From assembly GCF_004307995.1 (NCBI RefSeq), contig NZ_SIRE01000009.1:124001-188000 (forward strand): DNA of 64,000 nucleotides. Direction: 5' to 3'. This document shows positions 28,673 through 37,574 of the stretch, in pieces (the first letter of the stretch is position 1; the number at the start of each line of letters is the position of its first letter). The position numbers were made by a program, and so were the translations under genes. The notes below the pieces were generated by a model. That model did no database searches, was not told the origin of the DNA, and was given only the letters and a program-made list of their open reading frames with translations. Origin of the DNA: Paenibacillus thalictri (GTDB lineage: Bacteria; Bacillota; Bacilli; Paenibacillales; NBRC-103111).

Positions 28673-31600
28673 ATGCCGACATTTTCGAATATATTCAAGC
28701 TGAATTCAACCTTTCGGGCATTTGTGCCCTACCGTTATTTGCTGATGTGTGTGCTGTTGATTGGATTGCTGGCCGGGCTGAGAATCGGCTGGAATCAGGT
28801 GCTCTTCCCGCTGGACTCCGATTTCCATCCGGTCAACGGTGTTGCCGATCTGCGCGGGGTGAACCTTGAGCAAGTGGGACCGTTGTCGCTGGAAGGGCAG
28901 TGGGAGTGGTATCCAAACCGCTTATTGACCCAGCAGTATCCTCTCAGGGAGGCGTCCGAGGCAGCATTGCTGCAAGTGCCCGGAAATTGGAAGCCGTGGC
29001 TGCACTCCGAGAACGGCAATGCCTATGGTTACGGCACTTACCGGCTGCGTGTTAAGGTCGACCCGCTTAAGCAGCCAGTCTCCTTCTGGTTTAAAGGCAT
29101 TCAAGCCGCGGCGGAGGTGGAGGTCAACGGAAATGTGCTGGGAGGGTCGGGCAGGGTCGGATTGACCAAGCAAACGTATGAGCCTAGCAACCGTTCGTTT
29201 GATGTCGTCTATTCGGAAAAAGGGGCAACGGAGATCGAACTGCTTGTCCGTGTTGCTAATTTCGACTCCCCTTACACCGGAGGGATAACCAGTTCCGTTC
29301 GTTTCGGCACGGAGAAATCACTGAATGCCTTGAGCGGTTATTCCATCGGCTTCCAGCTCATGATCATTCTAATCATGCTGCTTCACGGCTTGTATGCCTG
29401 CATTGTCTATTTATACAGACCAAGCGACTGGTCGTTGTTTGTTACAGGGCTGATTTATATATTGGTGGGGCTTGCGGTATCGACAGGCCACGACAAGACA
29501 CTGCTGTTGTTCCTGCCGGTCAACTATGCATGGACGCTCAAGCTTCGTCTTATTGTGATGCTTTGGCAAAATTTATGCGTGCTGCTCATGTACCGGAAGT
29601 TTTCCGAGTCGCTGCAGGGCGGGCTGCTTTTGCGCGTCTATATCTCGGCGATTGTCATCCTGACGGCGCTGATTGCGCTTTCGCCGGCTTCGGTCGCCAA
29701 CAGCTTGCTGGATACAAATGTGTATATATTTGTTTATTCGGTTCCTTTTCTTTGGTTTGTTTGGGTTACCGGCGTGATGGCGGTTCGAAGATTAGGCGAG
29801 AAGGACCTCCACTTGCTGCTTGTCACTGCGGTGTGCATCATCTCCAATTTGACATGGAACAATGTGGACACATTTATGACCCTAACCAACGTGTATTATC
29901 CGTTTGATTTGACGCTTGCCCTCATCGTGTTTTCCGTATACTGGTTTAAAAAGTATTTGCGCAATTCGGACGAGATTAGCGAATTGTACGAGCAGCTGAA
30001 AATCGCAGATAAGCTGAAAGACCGCTTTCTGGCCAATACCGCTCACGAATTGCGGACTCCGCTGCACGGCATTATGAACATTACCGGTAATGTATACGCC
30101 AGGGAGAAAGTGAAGCTGGAAGATATCAGCCGCAAAGAAATGGAACTGGTGGGGACTGTGAGCCGGCGTATGTCACTGTTGCTGGACGATTTGCTCGACA
30201 TCGCGCGGCTTCAGGAGCATCGCATTGTGCTGCGGCTGGAATCGCTTTACGTCCAAGCGGTCGTTCCGGGTGTCATGGCCATGCTTACCTATATGACCGA
30301 CGGCAAACCCGTCGAACTTCGCATGAACATTCAAGAATCGCTGCCGCCAGTTATGGCGGATGAAAAAAGACTGGTGCAAATATTTTACAACCTGCTGCAT
30401 AATGCCCTGAAATATACGGAGAGGGGAACGATCTCCATTTCCGCGGAGGAAAAAGCCGGGCAAGTCGAAATACGGATAACCGATACAGGGGTAGGTATGG
30501 ACGAGCAGACGCGTTCGCGTATCTTCGCGCCTTATGTGCAGGGTGAATACGGGATCAACGACGGGCGCGGGCTGGGACTGGGCTTAAGCATTTGCAAGCA
30601 GCTGGTGGAGCTGCATGGAGGAGAAATCGAAGTTGAATCCGCTCTTGGCCGCGGTTCAACGTTTCGATTTTGTCTGCCGCTTGCCGGTGCTTTACAGTCA
30701 TCGCAGCCTCCTGAGAAGGTTTTATCCGAGCAGGGTGCCGCTGTTGTTGCCGGGTTGCCCACGGATGATGTTATTCGTTTTCCGGTTAGCGCGGCGGATC
30801 AGCAGCTCCTTCATTATTCCTTTCAGCAATTGTTGGGGGACAATCCGGTTCGCATTTTGGCTGTTGATGACGATCCGGTCAATCTGAACGTGCTTGCCGG
30901 TATTTTATCGGCGGAGCCTTTTCATGTGACGAGGGCTCTTTCCGGTCAAGAAGCTCTGGACTTGCTGGACACCGAAAACTGGGACCTGCTGATCGCCGAT
31001 GTGATGATGCCGCGTATGTCGGGTTACGAACTGACGAAAAAGGTAAGGGAACGGTACTCCGTTTCCGAACTTCCGGTGCTGCTGTTAACGGCTCGCAGCC
31101 AGCTTGCGGACATATACACCGGTTTCTTGGCCGGGGCGAACGATTACATCACGAAACCCGCAGACGCGTTGGAGCTTAGGTACCGGATCCGCGCTTTGAT
31201 TGCTTTAAAGCAATCGATCCACGATCGGCTGAGAATCGAAGCCGCTTATTTGCAGGCGCAAATTCAGCCGCATTTTCTGTTTAACACGCTGAACTCGCTG
31301 CTTGTGCTCAGCGAGATTGATACCGAGGAAATGCATAAGCTGGGGGAGGCGTTTGCCGCCTTTCTGCGCATCAGCTTCGATTATTTGAATACCGGGGATA
31401 CGGTGGAACTGGAACATGAGCTTGAGCTGGTCGAAGCCTACTTATATATCGAGAAAGAACGGTTCATGGACAAGCTGCAGATCATCTGGAAAGTGGAGCC
31501 CGGTATCAAGCTGCAGCTGCCGCCCTTATCCATTCAACCGCTCGTTGAAAACGCCGTGAAGCACGGAATTATGAGCCGGGCGGCAGGCGGGACGATCCGT

Positions 31601-31831
31601 CTTGGCATCGTGCGAACCGAAGGCGGTGTTCTGATCGAAATTAAGGATAACGGGGTTGGCATCACCGAAGATAAAGTTGCCCGCCTGCTGAACCCGACCC
31701 GGAAGGAAAGAACCGGCGTTGGTATTGCCAATACCAACAGACGCTTGATCCAGCTTTACGGTCAAGGGTTATCAATTGACAGCACGCCTGACAAAGGGAC
31801 GACCGTGTCCTTTACCGTGCCGGTGAAATAG
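28673..31831 (+). CDS. Hybrid sensor kinase with 7TM-type sensor, receiver and a second kinase module
   Basis: A 1052-residue membrane signalling protein. After an N-terminal membrane helix (YLLMCVLLIGLLAGLRIGW) there is a jelly-roll extracellular domain (about 60-210), a seven-helix 7TMR-DISM-like block (about 225-425), HisKA with His458 in HELRTPLHGIM, a HATPase (about 560-670, GLGLGLSICKQLV), a receiver domain with Asp776 in LIADVMMPRMSG, then a second, LytS/YesM-type kinase with His867 in QPHFLFNTLNSL and its own HATPase (VENAVKHGIM, GVGIANTNRRL). Two kinases of different types joined through a receiver suggest an internal relay. No DNA-binding regulator is adjacent, so the output partner is unknown. 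Confidence 0.92.
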   Translation: MPTFSNIFKLNSTFRAFVPYRYLLMCVLLIGLLAGLRIGWNQVLFPLDSDFHPVNGVADLRGVNLEQVGPLSLEGQWEWYPNRLLTQQYPLREASEAALLQVPGNWKPWLHSENGNAYGYGTYRLRVKVDPLKQPVSFWFKGIQAAAEVEVNGNVLGGSGRVGLTKQTYEPSNRSFDVVYSEKGATEIELLVRVANFDSPYTGGITSSVRFGTEKSLNALSGYSIGFQLMIILIMLLHGLYACIVYLYRPSDWSLFVTGLIYILVGLAVSTGHDKTLLLFLPVNYAWTLKLRLIVMLWQNLCVLLMYRKFSESLQGGLLLRVYISAIVILTALIALSPASVANSLLDTNVYIFVYSVPFLWFVWVTGVMAVRRLGEKDLHLLLVTAVCIISNLTWNNVDTFMTLTNVYYPFDLTLALIVFSVYWFKKYLRNSDEISELYEQLKIADKLKDRFLANTAHELRTPLHGIMNITGNVYAREKVKLEDISRKEMELVGTVSRRMSLLLDDLLDIARLQEHRIVLRLESLYVQAVVPGVMAMLTYMTDGKPVELRMNIQESLPPVMADEKRLVQIFYNLLHNALKYTERGTISISAEEKAGQVEIRITDTGVGMDEQTRSRIFAPYVQGEYGINDGRGLGLGLSICKQLVELHGGEIEVESALGRGSTFRFCLPLAGALQSSQPPEKVLSEQGAAVVAGLPTDDVIRFPVSAADQQLLHYSFQQLLGDNPVRILAVDDDPVNLNVLAGILSAEPFHVTRALSGQEALDLLDTENWDLLIADVMMPRMSGYELTKKVRERYSVSELPVLLLTARSQLADIYTGFLAGANDYITKPADALELRYRIRALIALKQSIHDRLRIEAAYLQAQIQPHFLFNTLNSLLVLSEIDTEEMHKLGEAFAAFLRISFDYLNTGDTVELEHELELVEAYLYIEKERFMDKLQIIWKVEPGIKLQLPPLSIQPLVENAVKHGIMSRAAGGTIRLGIVRTEGGVLIEIKDNGVGITEDKVARLLNPTRKERTGVGIANTNRRLIQLYGQGLSIDSTPDKGTTVSFTVPVK

Positions 31832-31893
31832 ACGGCTGAAATTGACGGCAATGCGGACGCCTGTAGTGCCGCTCATCCATAAAGACGCGATAA

Positions 31894-31934
31894 AAAAGCA
31901 GACCGGGATTCGTAAGATGAACCGGTCTGCTTTT
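31894..31934. terminator. Terminator after the hybrid kinase
   Basis: AAAAGCAGACCGG (31894-31906) pairs with CCGGTCTGCTTTT (31922-31934); A and T runs on both sides allow use in both directions between convergent genes. Confidence 0.88.
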
Positions 31935-31953
31935 GCTCTTTTGCCGTTGTTTG

Positions 31954-32256
31954 CTAGAATCCTTTACCGCCAATAGGCTTTAATTTGGTTGCTTCGACTC
32001 CCGCAATAAGCGGCATGGCGCGCTGAATGGCTGTTTTGGTTTCTTCCAGGGAAAGGGACGCCTCGTGAGCTTCGAAGCTGCTCCACAGCTCTGTAACCCA
32101 TAACACATCCGGTTCCGTATCCGAAATATTGACGATATACAACTCGCATTCCTCAACATGCTGCGCAGCTGCCGCCGCTTCCAGCAGAATACCTGCCAAT
32201 TCGTCCCGCCGGCCGGGCTTGGCCGTAAATTTTGCATACATTCCGAATTTCTCCAT
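31954..32256 (-). CDS. Antibiotic biosynthesis monooxygenase (ABM) domain protein
   Basis: A 100-residue single ABM domain, a ferredoxin-like fold that dimerises. It begins MEKFGMYAKFTAKPGRRDEL and contains the family-typical VLWVTELWSSFEAHEASLSL. Such proteins are often annotated as quinol monooxygenases; some act on quinones and others on haem. The active residues are not diagnostic here. A GAGGTG ribosome site lies upstream on the minus strand. It is divergent from the TetR-controlled CrtI-like gene, whose operator region is about 130 bases away, but no operator lies close to this gene's start. Confidence 0.85.
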   Translation of the reverse strand: MEKFGMYAKFTAKPGRRDELAGILLEAAAAAQHVEECELYIVNISDTEPDVLWVTELWSSFEAHEASLSLEETKTAIQRAMPLIAGVEATKLKPIGGKGF

Positions 32257-32390
32257 ATGTTCACCTCATCATTATGATTAGCTGGCAAAGGATTTACTAT
32301 CAATTGTTCTGTGTCCATAATAGCATAGCTATAGCAAAGCTGAGCGTATTGTAAAAACACGACAAATGGAAAATCATATGAAAACACCTA

Positions 32391-32419
32391 TTTACAAACC
32401 GTCAGTCGGTGTGTAAAAT
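32391..32419 (+). promoter_or_regulatory. Promoter with embedded TetR operator 1
   Basis: TTTACA at 32391-32396, a 17-base spacer and TAAAAT at 32414-32419 form a near-consensus sigma-A promoter. The inverted repeat TTTACAAACCG/CGGTGTGTAAA fills exactly the same bases, so a bound repressor would block polymerase. The gene is the CrtI-like oxidoreductase. Confidence 0.85.
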
Positions 32420-32429
32420 AAAATTATAC

Positions 32430-32446
32430 AAACCGCTGGTCGGTTT
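32430..32446. promoter_or_regulatory. TetR operator 2
   Basis: AAACCG-CTGGT-CGGTTT is a perfect inverted repeat with a 5-base centre, placed at the expected transcription start. Its AAACCG/CGGT core is shared by operator 1 and the site before the tetR gene at 33986. Confidence 0.85.
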
Positions 32447-32474
32447 CTAAAGCGGCGAAGGGAGTTTTTAAACT

Positions 32475-33980
32475 ATGGATGAAAATGGATATGACGTGAT
32501 TGTGATTGGTTCGGGTATCGGGGGTTTAACCGCCGCGCTGGAGCTCTCCGGAAGAGGGAAAAAGGTGCTGGTGCTGGAGCAGCATTATTTATTGGGCGGA
32601 GCTTGCACCACCTACACACGTAAGGGAGGTTACCAATTCGACGCCGGCGTCGAGTCGATCAGCGGGTTGGGCGACAGAGGACCGGTGAGGCATTTATTGC
32701 AAAATCACAACTTGGATTCGCGGATCGTGTGGTTGCGGAACAGCTACGAATACCGGCATGCGGATAAATCCTTCATCATTCCCGACCGTTGGGAGGCATG
32801 GGGAGAGCAGTTGATGGAGCAGTATCCCGATCACGCGGCCGATGTGCAGCGTTTCTTTACAGATTGCCGCCTGGCGTTCGAAGAAACGTATCAGGCGTTT
32901 GCTCCGGATCGCTTGACGCCCTATTTGCCGAAAACGCAGGAGGATTTCAGACAGTACCCGGTTCGATACGCTCATCTGTACCCTTGGCTGGGCCGGACGT
33001 GGGGGCAATATTTGGACGCGTATTTGCAAAGCGACGAGATTAAACACCAGCTTTCTTTTTTGACGACTTATGTGGGGGATCAGGGGCGAGACACGCCGGC
33101 CCAGGTCATGTTTGCCTTGATGGGGTATTTTATCGACGGGGGTTACCGCGCTCAAGGCGGGTCGGGTGTGCTGGCCGAAGCTCTGGTCGACAAAATCCGC
33201 GAATACGGCGGAGAGGTGAAGCCGCGAACCGACGTGAAAAGCATTCGGGTAAAACTCGGTAAAGTGATCGGAGTGGAAACGGTGAAAGGCGTGTTGTACC
33301 GGGCGCCTGTCGTCATCTCCAACGTTGACCCGCGCATGACCTACGAGCAGCTTCTGGACCGCAGCGACGTGCCGGATTCCGTATGGGGTAACGTAGAGGC
33401 GCTTCGCCCGTCGATGTCGTTGATCGTGTGGACCGCGGCGCTGAGCCGCCCGTTTTGTTCGGACCGGCTTACATCGGTGCATGGAGTGAAGCCGCATCAT
33501 TTGCCGCTTAACGATATGATTGTGGAAGGTTACGGGTACCATTCCTCCGCCGCCAAAGATCCCGGTTTGGCGCCAAAGGACGCGGGCAACGTCACCATCA
33601 ACTTGCGTGCCAAGGCCAACGCAGGCAAATATGCGGCAATGAGCCCGGAGCAATATGCGGCTTGCAAACAGGAGCTTGACGAGTACTGCCGCGGATTACT
33701 TGCCGCGATTGATCCGGTTGCGGCGCAGCATCTTGTGTTTTCGGAAGTGGCTACGCCAAAGAGTATTCATTATTACATGAGAACGTACGAGGGTTCCATC
33801 TACAGTACAGTGAGAGATAAGCAAAGCGGATTTCCCAATTACCGGACGCATATTCAAGGGTTGTATCTAACGGGCGCGGGGGTCGGGTATGGCCCGGGAA
33901 TTGAAGCTGTGGTAATCAGCGGTGCGGAGACGGCCGAGTTGGTGTATGAAGCTTTGGAAGAAAAACATGCCGTAAAATAA
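32475..33980 (+). CDS. CrtI/phytoene desaturase-like FAD oxidoreductase
   Basis: A 501-residue flavoprotein. The N-terminal FAD motif VIVIGSGIGGLTAALELSGR is at about residues 9-28, followed by VLVLEQHYLLGGACTTY; the C-terminal motif LYLTGAGVGYGPGIEAVV closes the cofactor site. The overall layout resembles phytoene desaturases and retinol saturases. No phytoene synthase gene is nearby, so it need not act in carotenoid synthesis. Its promoter holds two copies of an operator also found ahead of the adjacent tetR, so it is probably induced by a ligand of that regulator. Detoxification or lipid modification is possible, but the substrate is unknown. Confidence 0.85.
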   Translation: MDENGYDVIVIGSGIGGLTAALELSGRGKKVLVLEQHYLLGGACTTYTRKGGYQFDAGVESISGLGDRGPVRHLLQNHNLDSRIVWLRNSYEYRHADKSFIIPDRWEAWGEQLMEQYPDHAADVQRFFTDCRLAFEETYQAFAPDRLTPYLPKTQEDFRQYPVRYAHLYPWLGRTWGQYLDAYLQSDEIKHQLSFLTTYVGDQGRDTPAQVMFALMGYFIDGGYRAQGGSGVLAEALVDKIREYGGEVKPRTDVKSIRVKLGKVIGVETVKGVLYRAPVVISNVDPRMTYEQLLDRSDVPDSVWGNVEALRPSMSLIVWTAALSRPFCSDRLTSVHGVKPHHLPLNDMIVEGYGYHSSAAKDPGLAPKDAGNVTINLRAKANAGKYAAMSPEQYAACKQELDEYCRGLLAAIDPVAAQHLVFSEVATPKSIHYYMRTYEGSIYSTVRDKQSGFPNYRTHIQGLYLTGAGVGYGPGIEAVVISGAETAELVYEALEEKHAVK

Positions 33981-33985
33981 TCTTC

Positions 33986-34014
33986 TTTACAAACCGACTG
34001 GCGGTACGTAGAAT
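33986..34014 (+). promoter_or_regulatory. Promoter with embedded TetR operator 3 (tetR autoregulation)
   Basis: TTTACA at 33986-33991, a 17-base spacer and TAGAAT at 34009-34014 form a promoter that carries ACAAACCGACTGGCGGTACGT, the same operator type. A degenerate half-site, GATCGGTTTC, follows at 34031-34040. Confidence 0.85.
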
Positions 34015-34057
34015 AAGATTAAAATATGCCGATCGGTTTCTTTAGGGGGAATAACAG

Positions 34058-34645
34058 ATGGATACCCAAACGTTTCAAATGATTTTATCGACAACGGAAC
34101 AGCTCATTAAAGAAAAGGGCTGCCAGAAAACGACGCTGCAGGATATTATGGCGCGAACAGGTTTATCGAAAGGCGCCATCTATCATTACGTGAAAAGTAA
34201 GGATGAGCTTTTCGGCAACATTCTGAAAAACAACATGGAAGAAACAAACCGTAATTTCCTCGCCGCTGTGAAAGAAGCCAAAAGCTACAGCGTGAAAGGT
34301 CCTGTGGATGCGATTATCGGCTCTTATGCCAATAACGCTACCGGGAATGAGATTCTGGTCTATCTCCTCAGCCAGCAGCATAATGAACAGATTAAAGCGA
34401 TCCTTGACGAGCTGCATCAAAGCACGCTTACGCAGGCGGCTGAATGGATTCGATACGGCCAGCAGCACGGCGCCATTTCCGCCGAAATCGATGCCGAAGC
34501 TTTGGCTTCGATGTTTGTGACCTTCTCTTATGGCATTCATATGAGGCAATTGATCGATAAACCGGACCAACAAGCCCTTTTGCTGCAACAATTGTCCGGT
34601 TTTATGACAAATGCGTTGAAATCAAAGATCCCCTTCGAAGGATGA
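34058..34645 (+). CDS. TetR-family repressor of the CrtI-like/amidase locus
   Basis: A 195-residue TetR regulator. The N-terminal helix-turn-helix is typical (TTLQDIMARTGLSKGAIYHYVKSKDELF, residues about 25-52); the rest is an all-helical ligand-binding domain that dimerises. The gene lies between its two probable target units, and both have matching AAACCG-N5-CGGTTT sites overlapping promoters. It ends six bases before the amidase start, so tetR and amidase are co-transcribed and self-regulated. The ligand is unknown. Confidence 0.92.
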   Translation: MDTQTFQMILSTTEQLIKEKGCQKTTLQDIMARTGLSKGAIYHYVKSKDELFGNILKNNMEETNRNFLAAVKEAKSYSVKGPVDAIIGSYANNATGNEILVYLLSQQHNEQIKAILDELHQSTLTQAAEWIRYGQQHGAISAEIDAEALASMFVTFSYGIHMRQLIDKPDQQALLLQQLSGFMTNALKSKIPFEG

Positions 34646-34651
34646 AAAACG

Positions 34652-36181
34652 ATGAATCTTTTGCGGCCTGAACAACCCGAATTAAAGCTCAGCATACAAA
34701 GTTTGCAGCATAAGCTGCGGAAAGGGGAGTTCACCTGCGAGGACATCGTCAATAGCTGCTACGGCCGGTATAAGCAGGCGAATCCGCAGATCAACGCGGT
34801 TGTTCTGCCTTTATACGATCAGGCGCTGGAGCAAGCCCGGGAGGTCGACCGGAAGATTGCCGGGAAAGAGCTTCTGGGTCCGCTGTTTGGCGTGCCGGTT
34901 ACGGTGAAAGAATGTTTTGACGTCAAAGGGACCCCGGCGACTTGGGGGCTGCTCAGCAGGAGAGACGAGGCTGCGGAGGCGAATGATCCGCTTGTCGAGC
35001 GGCTTTTGAGCGCGGACGCGCTTCTTATCGGCAAGACGAATTTGCAGCAGCTGGTCATGGGCTCCGAATCCGATAACCCGGTATACGGAAGAAGCAGCAA
35101 CCCGCACCGGCTGGAACGAACGCCGGGAGGAAGCAGCGGCGGCGAAGGAGCGGCGGTTGCCGCGCATTTGTCTCAGATCGGGCTGGGGACGGACGCAGGC
35201 GGCAGCGTGCGCATTCCCGCCCACTTTTGCGGTATTCATGCGTTGAAGCCAACCTCGGGCACGTTCTCCATGCAAGCTCCGCGCGGTATATTCACCGTGA
35301 AGCCGGAGGTGGCCCGGGCTATCGTCCAACCCGGCGTTCTGGCGCGAAACGTTGACGATCTGAGAACCGCCTATCACGCACTTTCGGGGGACACTTGGCG
35401 GCCGGAAGATCATGACGGCGAGACAGCCATTGGCAATATGAAAATCGCCTATTTTAAAAGCGACGGCATCGTTGAGCCTTCCATGTCCATGCAGCGGTTG
35501 GTCGGCGAATGCGCCGCGGTTCTGGCCCGCCATGGCGCGGAAGTTGTGGAGATCGATATCCGCCCATTCGCATCGAAGATGCTGAAAGGTTATATGCAGC
35601 TGGTGATGCATGAAGCGGAGCTGGGATTTCCCGGGACGGTCGGGAACGATGCCGTTATTCCCAAAATCAAGGGCATGCTGAAGCTGATTTCCATGCCTTG
35701 GCCGATGAAACGGCTTGCTGCCCTGCTCCTCAAGACAATCAAGCAGCGAACCGTTGCCGAGTTCGTATTGTCTTCCTTCAAGCCGGAAAGGCTGGAGACA
35801 CTGCTGGAACAAAGAGACCGGCGGATCGCGTCTTTCAGCTCATCTTTGATGGAGCGGCGGATCGACGCTATTCTTTGCCCCCCGTATCCAACGCCTGCTT
35901 TAAAGCACGGCGGATCGACTTCTTTACAGGTGGAAGGGGCATACGAGCAAATGTTCAACTATCTGGGTTTTCCTGCGGGGGTCGTTTCCTTATCGCAAGT
36001 AAAGCCGGGGGAAGCCGTCATGCGTCCGAAAGACGGGGACCGGATCACCGACGCCTTAAACGAAACCGATCAAGGCAGCGAAGGGCTGCCGATCGGCGTT
36101 CAAGTTGTTTCGCTGCCCGGACAAGAGGGCGCCGTGCTGCGGATCATGGCCCTTTTGGAAAGGGAGTTCATGGTATATTAA
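34652..36181 (+). CDS. Amidase-signature hydrolase
   Basis: A 509-residue amidase with the Ser-cisSer-Lys triad in place: Lys86 (VTVKECFD), cis-Ser161 and the surrounding RTPGGSSGGEGAAVAA, and nucleophile Ser185 in GTDAGGSVRIP. The layout and the substrate-channel region resemble eukaryotic-type fatty-acid-amide hydrolases more than GatA, and no gatB/gatC is nearby, so it is not the tRNA amidotransferase subunit. It probably hydrolyses an amide or ester xenobiotic. The 3' end runs directly into a short-chain dehydrogenase gene missing its 5' part, so the junction may be a deletion scar and the last few residues (EREFMVY) could be altered. Confidence 0.9.
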   Translation: MNLLRPEQPELKLSIQSLQHKLRKGEFTCEDIVNSCYGRYKQANPQINAVVLPLYDQALEQAREVDRKIAGKELLGPLFGVPVTVKECFDVKGTPATWGLLSRRDEAAEANDPLVERLLSADALLIGKTNLQQLVMGSESDNPVYGRSSNPHRLERTPGGSSGGEGAAVAAHLSQIGLGTDAGGSVRIPAHFCGIHALKPTSGTFSMQAPRGIFTVKPEVARAIVQPGVLARNVDDLRTAYHALSGDTWRPEDHDGETAIGNMKIAYFKSDGIVEPSMSMQRLVGECAAVLARHGAEVVEIDIRPFASKMLKGYMQLVMHEAELGFPGTVGNDAVIPKIKGMLKLISMPWPMKRLAALLLKTIKQRTVAEFVLSSFKPERLETLLEQRDRRIASFSSSLMERRIDAILCPPYPTPALKHGGSTSLQVEGAYEQMFNYLGFPAGVVSLSQVKPGEAVMRPKDGDRITDALNETDQGSEGLPIGVQVVSLPGQEGAVLRIMALLEREFMVY

Positions 36182-36191
36182 CCGCGCTCAT

Positions 36192-36839
36192 TTCATTGCC
36201 GACTTCGCGGCCAGCGGCCAAGAGCTGTCGGACGAGATGAACCGGCAGGGCTTCGATACACTTTTCGTGAAAACCGATGTAACCCGCGAAGACGATGTGA
36301 AAAACATGGTTGCGCAGACGGTAGGGAAATACGGCAGGCTGGACATCCTGTTCGCCAACGCGGGGATCGCCCGCGATGCGCCGGCGCATGAGTTGACGCT
36401 GGATGCATGGCAGAAGACGATCGATATCAATTTGACGGGCGTATTTTTGTCCGACAAATACGCCGTTGAACAGATGCTGATGCAAGAAACGGGTGGGGTT
36501 ATCGTCAACTGCGGATCCATTCACAGCCATGCCGGCAAGGCAGGGGTGACCGCATACGCTTCCGCCAAAGGCGGAGTTAAGCTGTTGACGCAAACGCTGG
36601 GCGTCACGTACGCCAAAAACAATATCCGCGTTAATGCCATTTGCCCCGGATATATCGATACGCCGCTTATCGCCGGCCGCAACGAAGCGATGAATCAGCA
36701 CTTGATCGGCCTGCATCCGATGGGACGCCTCGGCAAACCGGAGGAAGTGGCTAAAGCCGTGTTGTTCCTGGCCAGCTCCGACGCTTCGTTTATAACGGGA
36801 ACGACCTTGCTTGTCGATGGCGGGTATACCGCTCAATAA
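36192..36839 (+). pseudogene. 5'-truncated short-chain dehydrogenase/reductase
   Basis: The frame encodes a classical SDR from the second beta strand on: FIADFAASG, the NAG motif (ILFANAGIARDAP), the catalytic region with Ser in IVNCGSIHSHAG and YASAKGG (Tyr-x3-Lys), and the C-terminal end TGTTLLVDGGYTAQ. The first roughly 35 residues, which should contain the TGxxxGIG nucleotide-binding motif, are missing; the sequence upstream belongs to the amidase in another frame. A 203-residue product from the ATG at about 36237 could be made but would lack NAD(P) binding. A deletion that joined amidase and SDR genes is the simplest explanation. Confidence 0.82.
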
Positions 36840-36870
36840 AGGCGAGGTAGGGGAAACGGGTCCTATATTT

Positions 36871-36911
36871 AAAAGGCTCTGCCGCAGTAAATGCGCACAG
36901 AGCCTTTTTTG
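36871..36911 (+). terminator. Terminator after the SDR remnant
   Basis: AAAAGGCTCTG (36871-36881) pairs with CAGAGCCTTTT (36898-36908), followed by further T; usable in both directions before the convergent VOC gene. Confidence 0.88.
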
Positions 36912-36921
36912 GCTAGCTTAA

Positions 36922-37347
36922 TTATGCCATGCTCTCCGTGAAAAATTGGAACGTAATGCCGAACTTGTCCGTTATTACGCCATACGCGGAGCTGAAATGA
37001 GTCGCATGCAGCGGCGCGTCGATGCGACCTCCTTGCTGCAATCCGTCAAACAAACGTTGGGTTGTTTCTTTGTCCTTGGTGTTGACGCAGATCGTGATAT
37101 TATTTCCCGCTTGGTACGGCTGGCCGGGAAACGTATCGGAGAACATCAGCGAGGATTCCCCAATCTGCAGCGTTGCGTGGCCAACACGGTTCTTTGCTTC
37201 TTCCGGCAACGGAAATTCCGGATTAGCCGGCATCTCTCCGAAAGATTGGCTGAACAGCACTTTAGCCTCCAGCGCCTCCACATAGAATTGAATGGCCTCG
37301 CCGGCATTCCCGTCCATAATTAAATAAGGAATCAATTTTATCGACAT
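36922..37347 (-). CDS. VOC-family protein, PhnB-like
   Basis: A 141-residue protein of the PhnB/3-demethylubiquinone methyltransferase-like branch of the VOC superfamily. Signatures are YLIMDGNAGEAIQFYVEALE at the start, VGHATLQIGESSLMFSD in the centre and YGVITDKFGITFQF at the end. Despite legacy names, this branch is not shown to methylate and its activity is generally unknown. It is divergent from an AraC-type regulator at 37575 with about 230 bases between. Confidence 0.85.
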   Translation of the reverse strand: MSIKLIPYLIMDGNAGEAIQFYVEALEAKVLFSQSFGEMPANPEFPLPEEAKNRVGHATLQIGESSLMFSDTFPGQPYQAGNNITICVNTKDKETTQRLFDGLQQGGRIDAPLHATHFSSAYGVITDKFGITFQFFTESMA

Positions 37348-37574
37348 GAGGATGAGCTCCCTTGTTTATAGTTCAGGCCGGGTTTAGTTGCGGCATCCGT
37401 CCTGGTCGTTATTATTGTAACATTTTCATACTCCAAATATTTCTTTTGAATTGCTATTTCGATTGTTTTTTCGTTAAAATGGATACATACATTCGCATTT
37501 ATTGATGCCGGAGCAGAGCGGCGACGATCCTTCATCCGTAATAGGGTAACTTGAAAAAGGAGAGGATTGACACA

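Noticed and set aside
34652..36181. GatA subunit of the tRNA amidotransferase
   Set aside because: No gatB or gatC nearby, and the tetR-linked context fits a stand-alone amidase.
36105..36191. Start of the SDR at 36105
   Set aside because: These codons overlap the amidase in another frame and have no SDR-like character; the SDR homology begins at about 36192.
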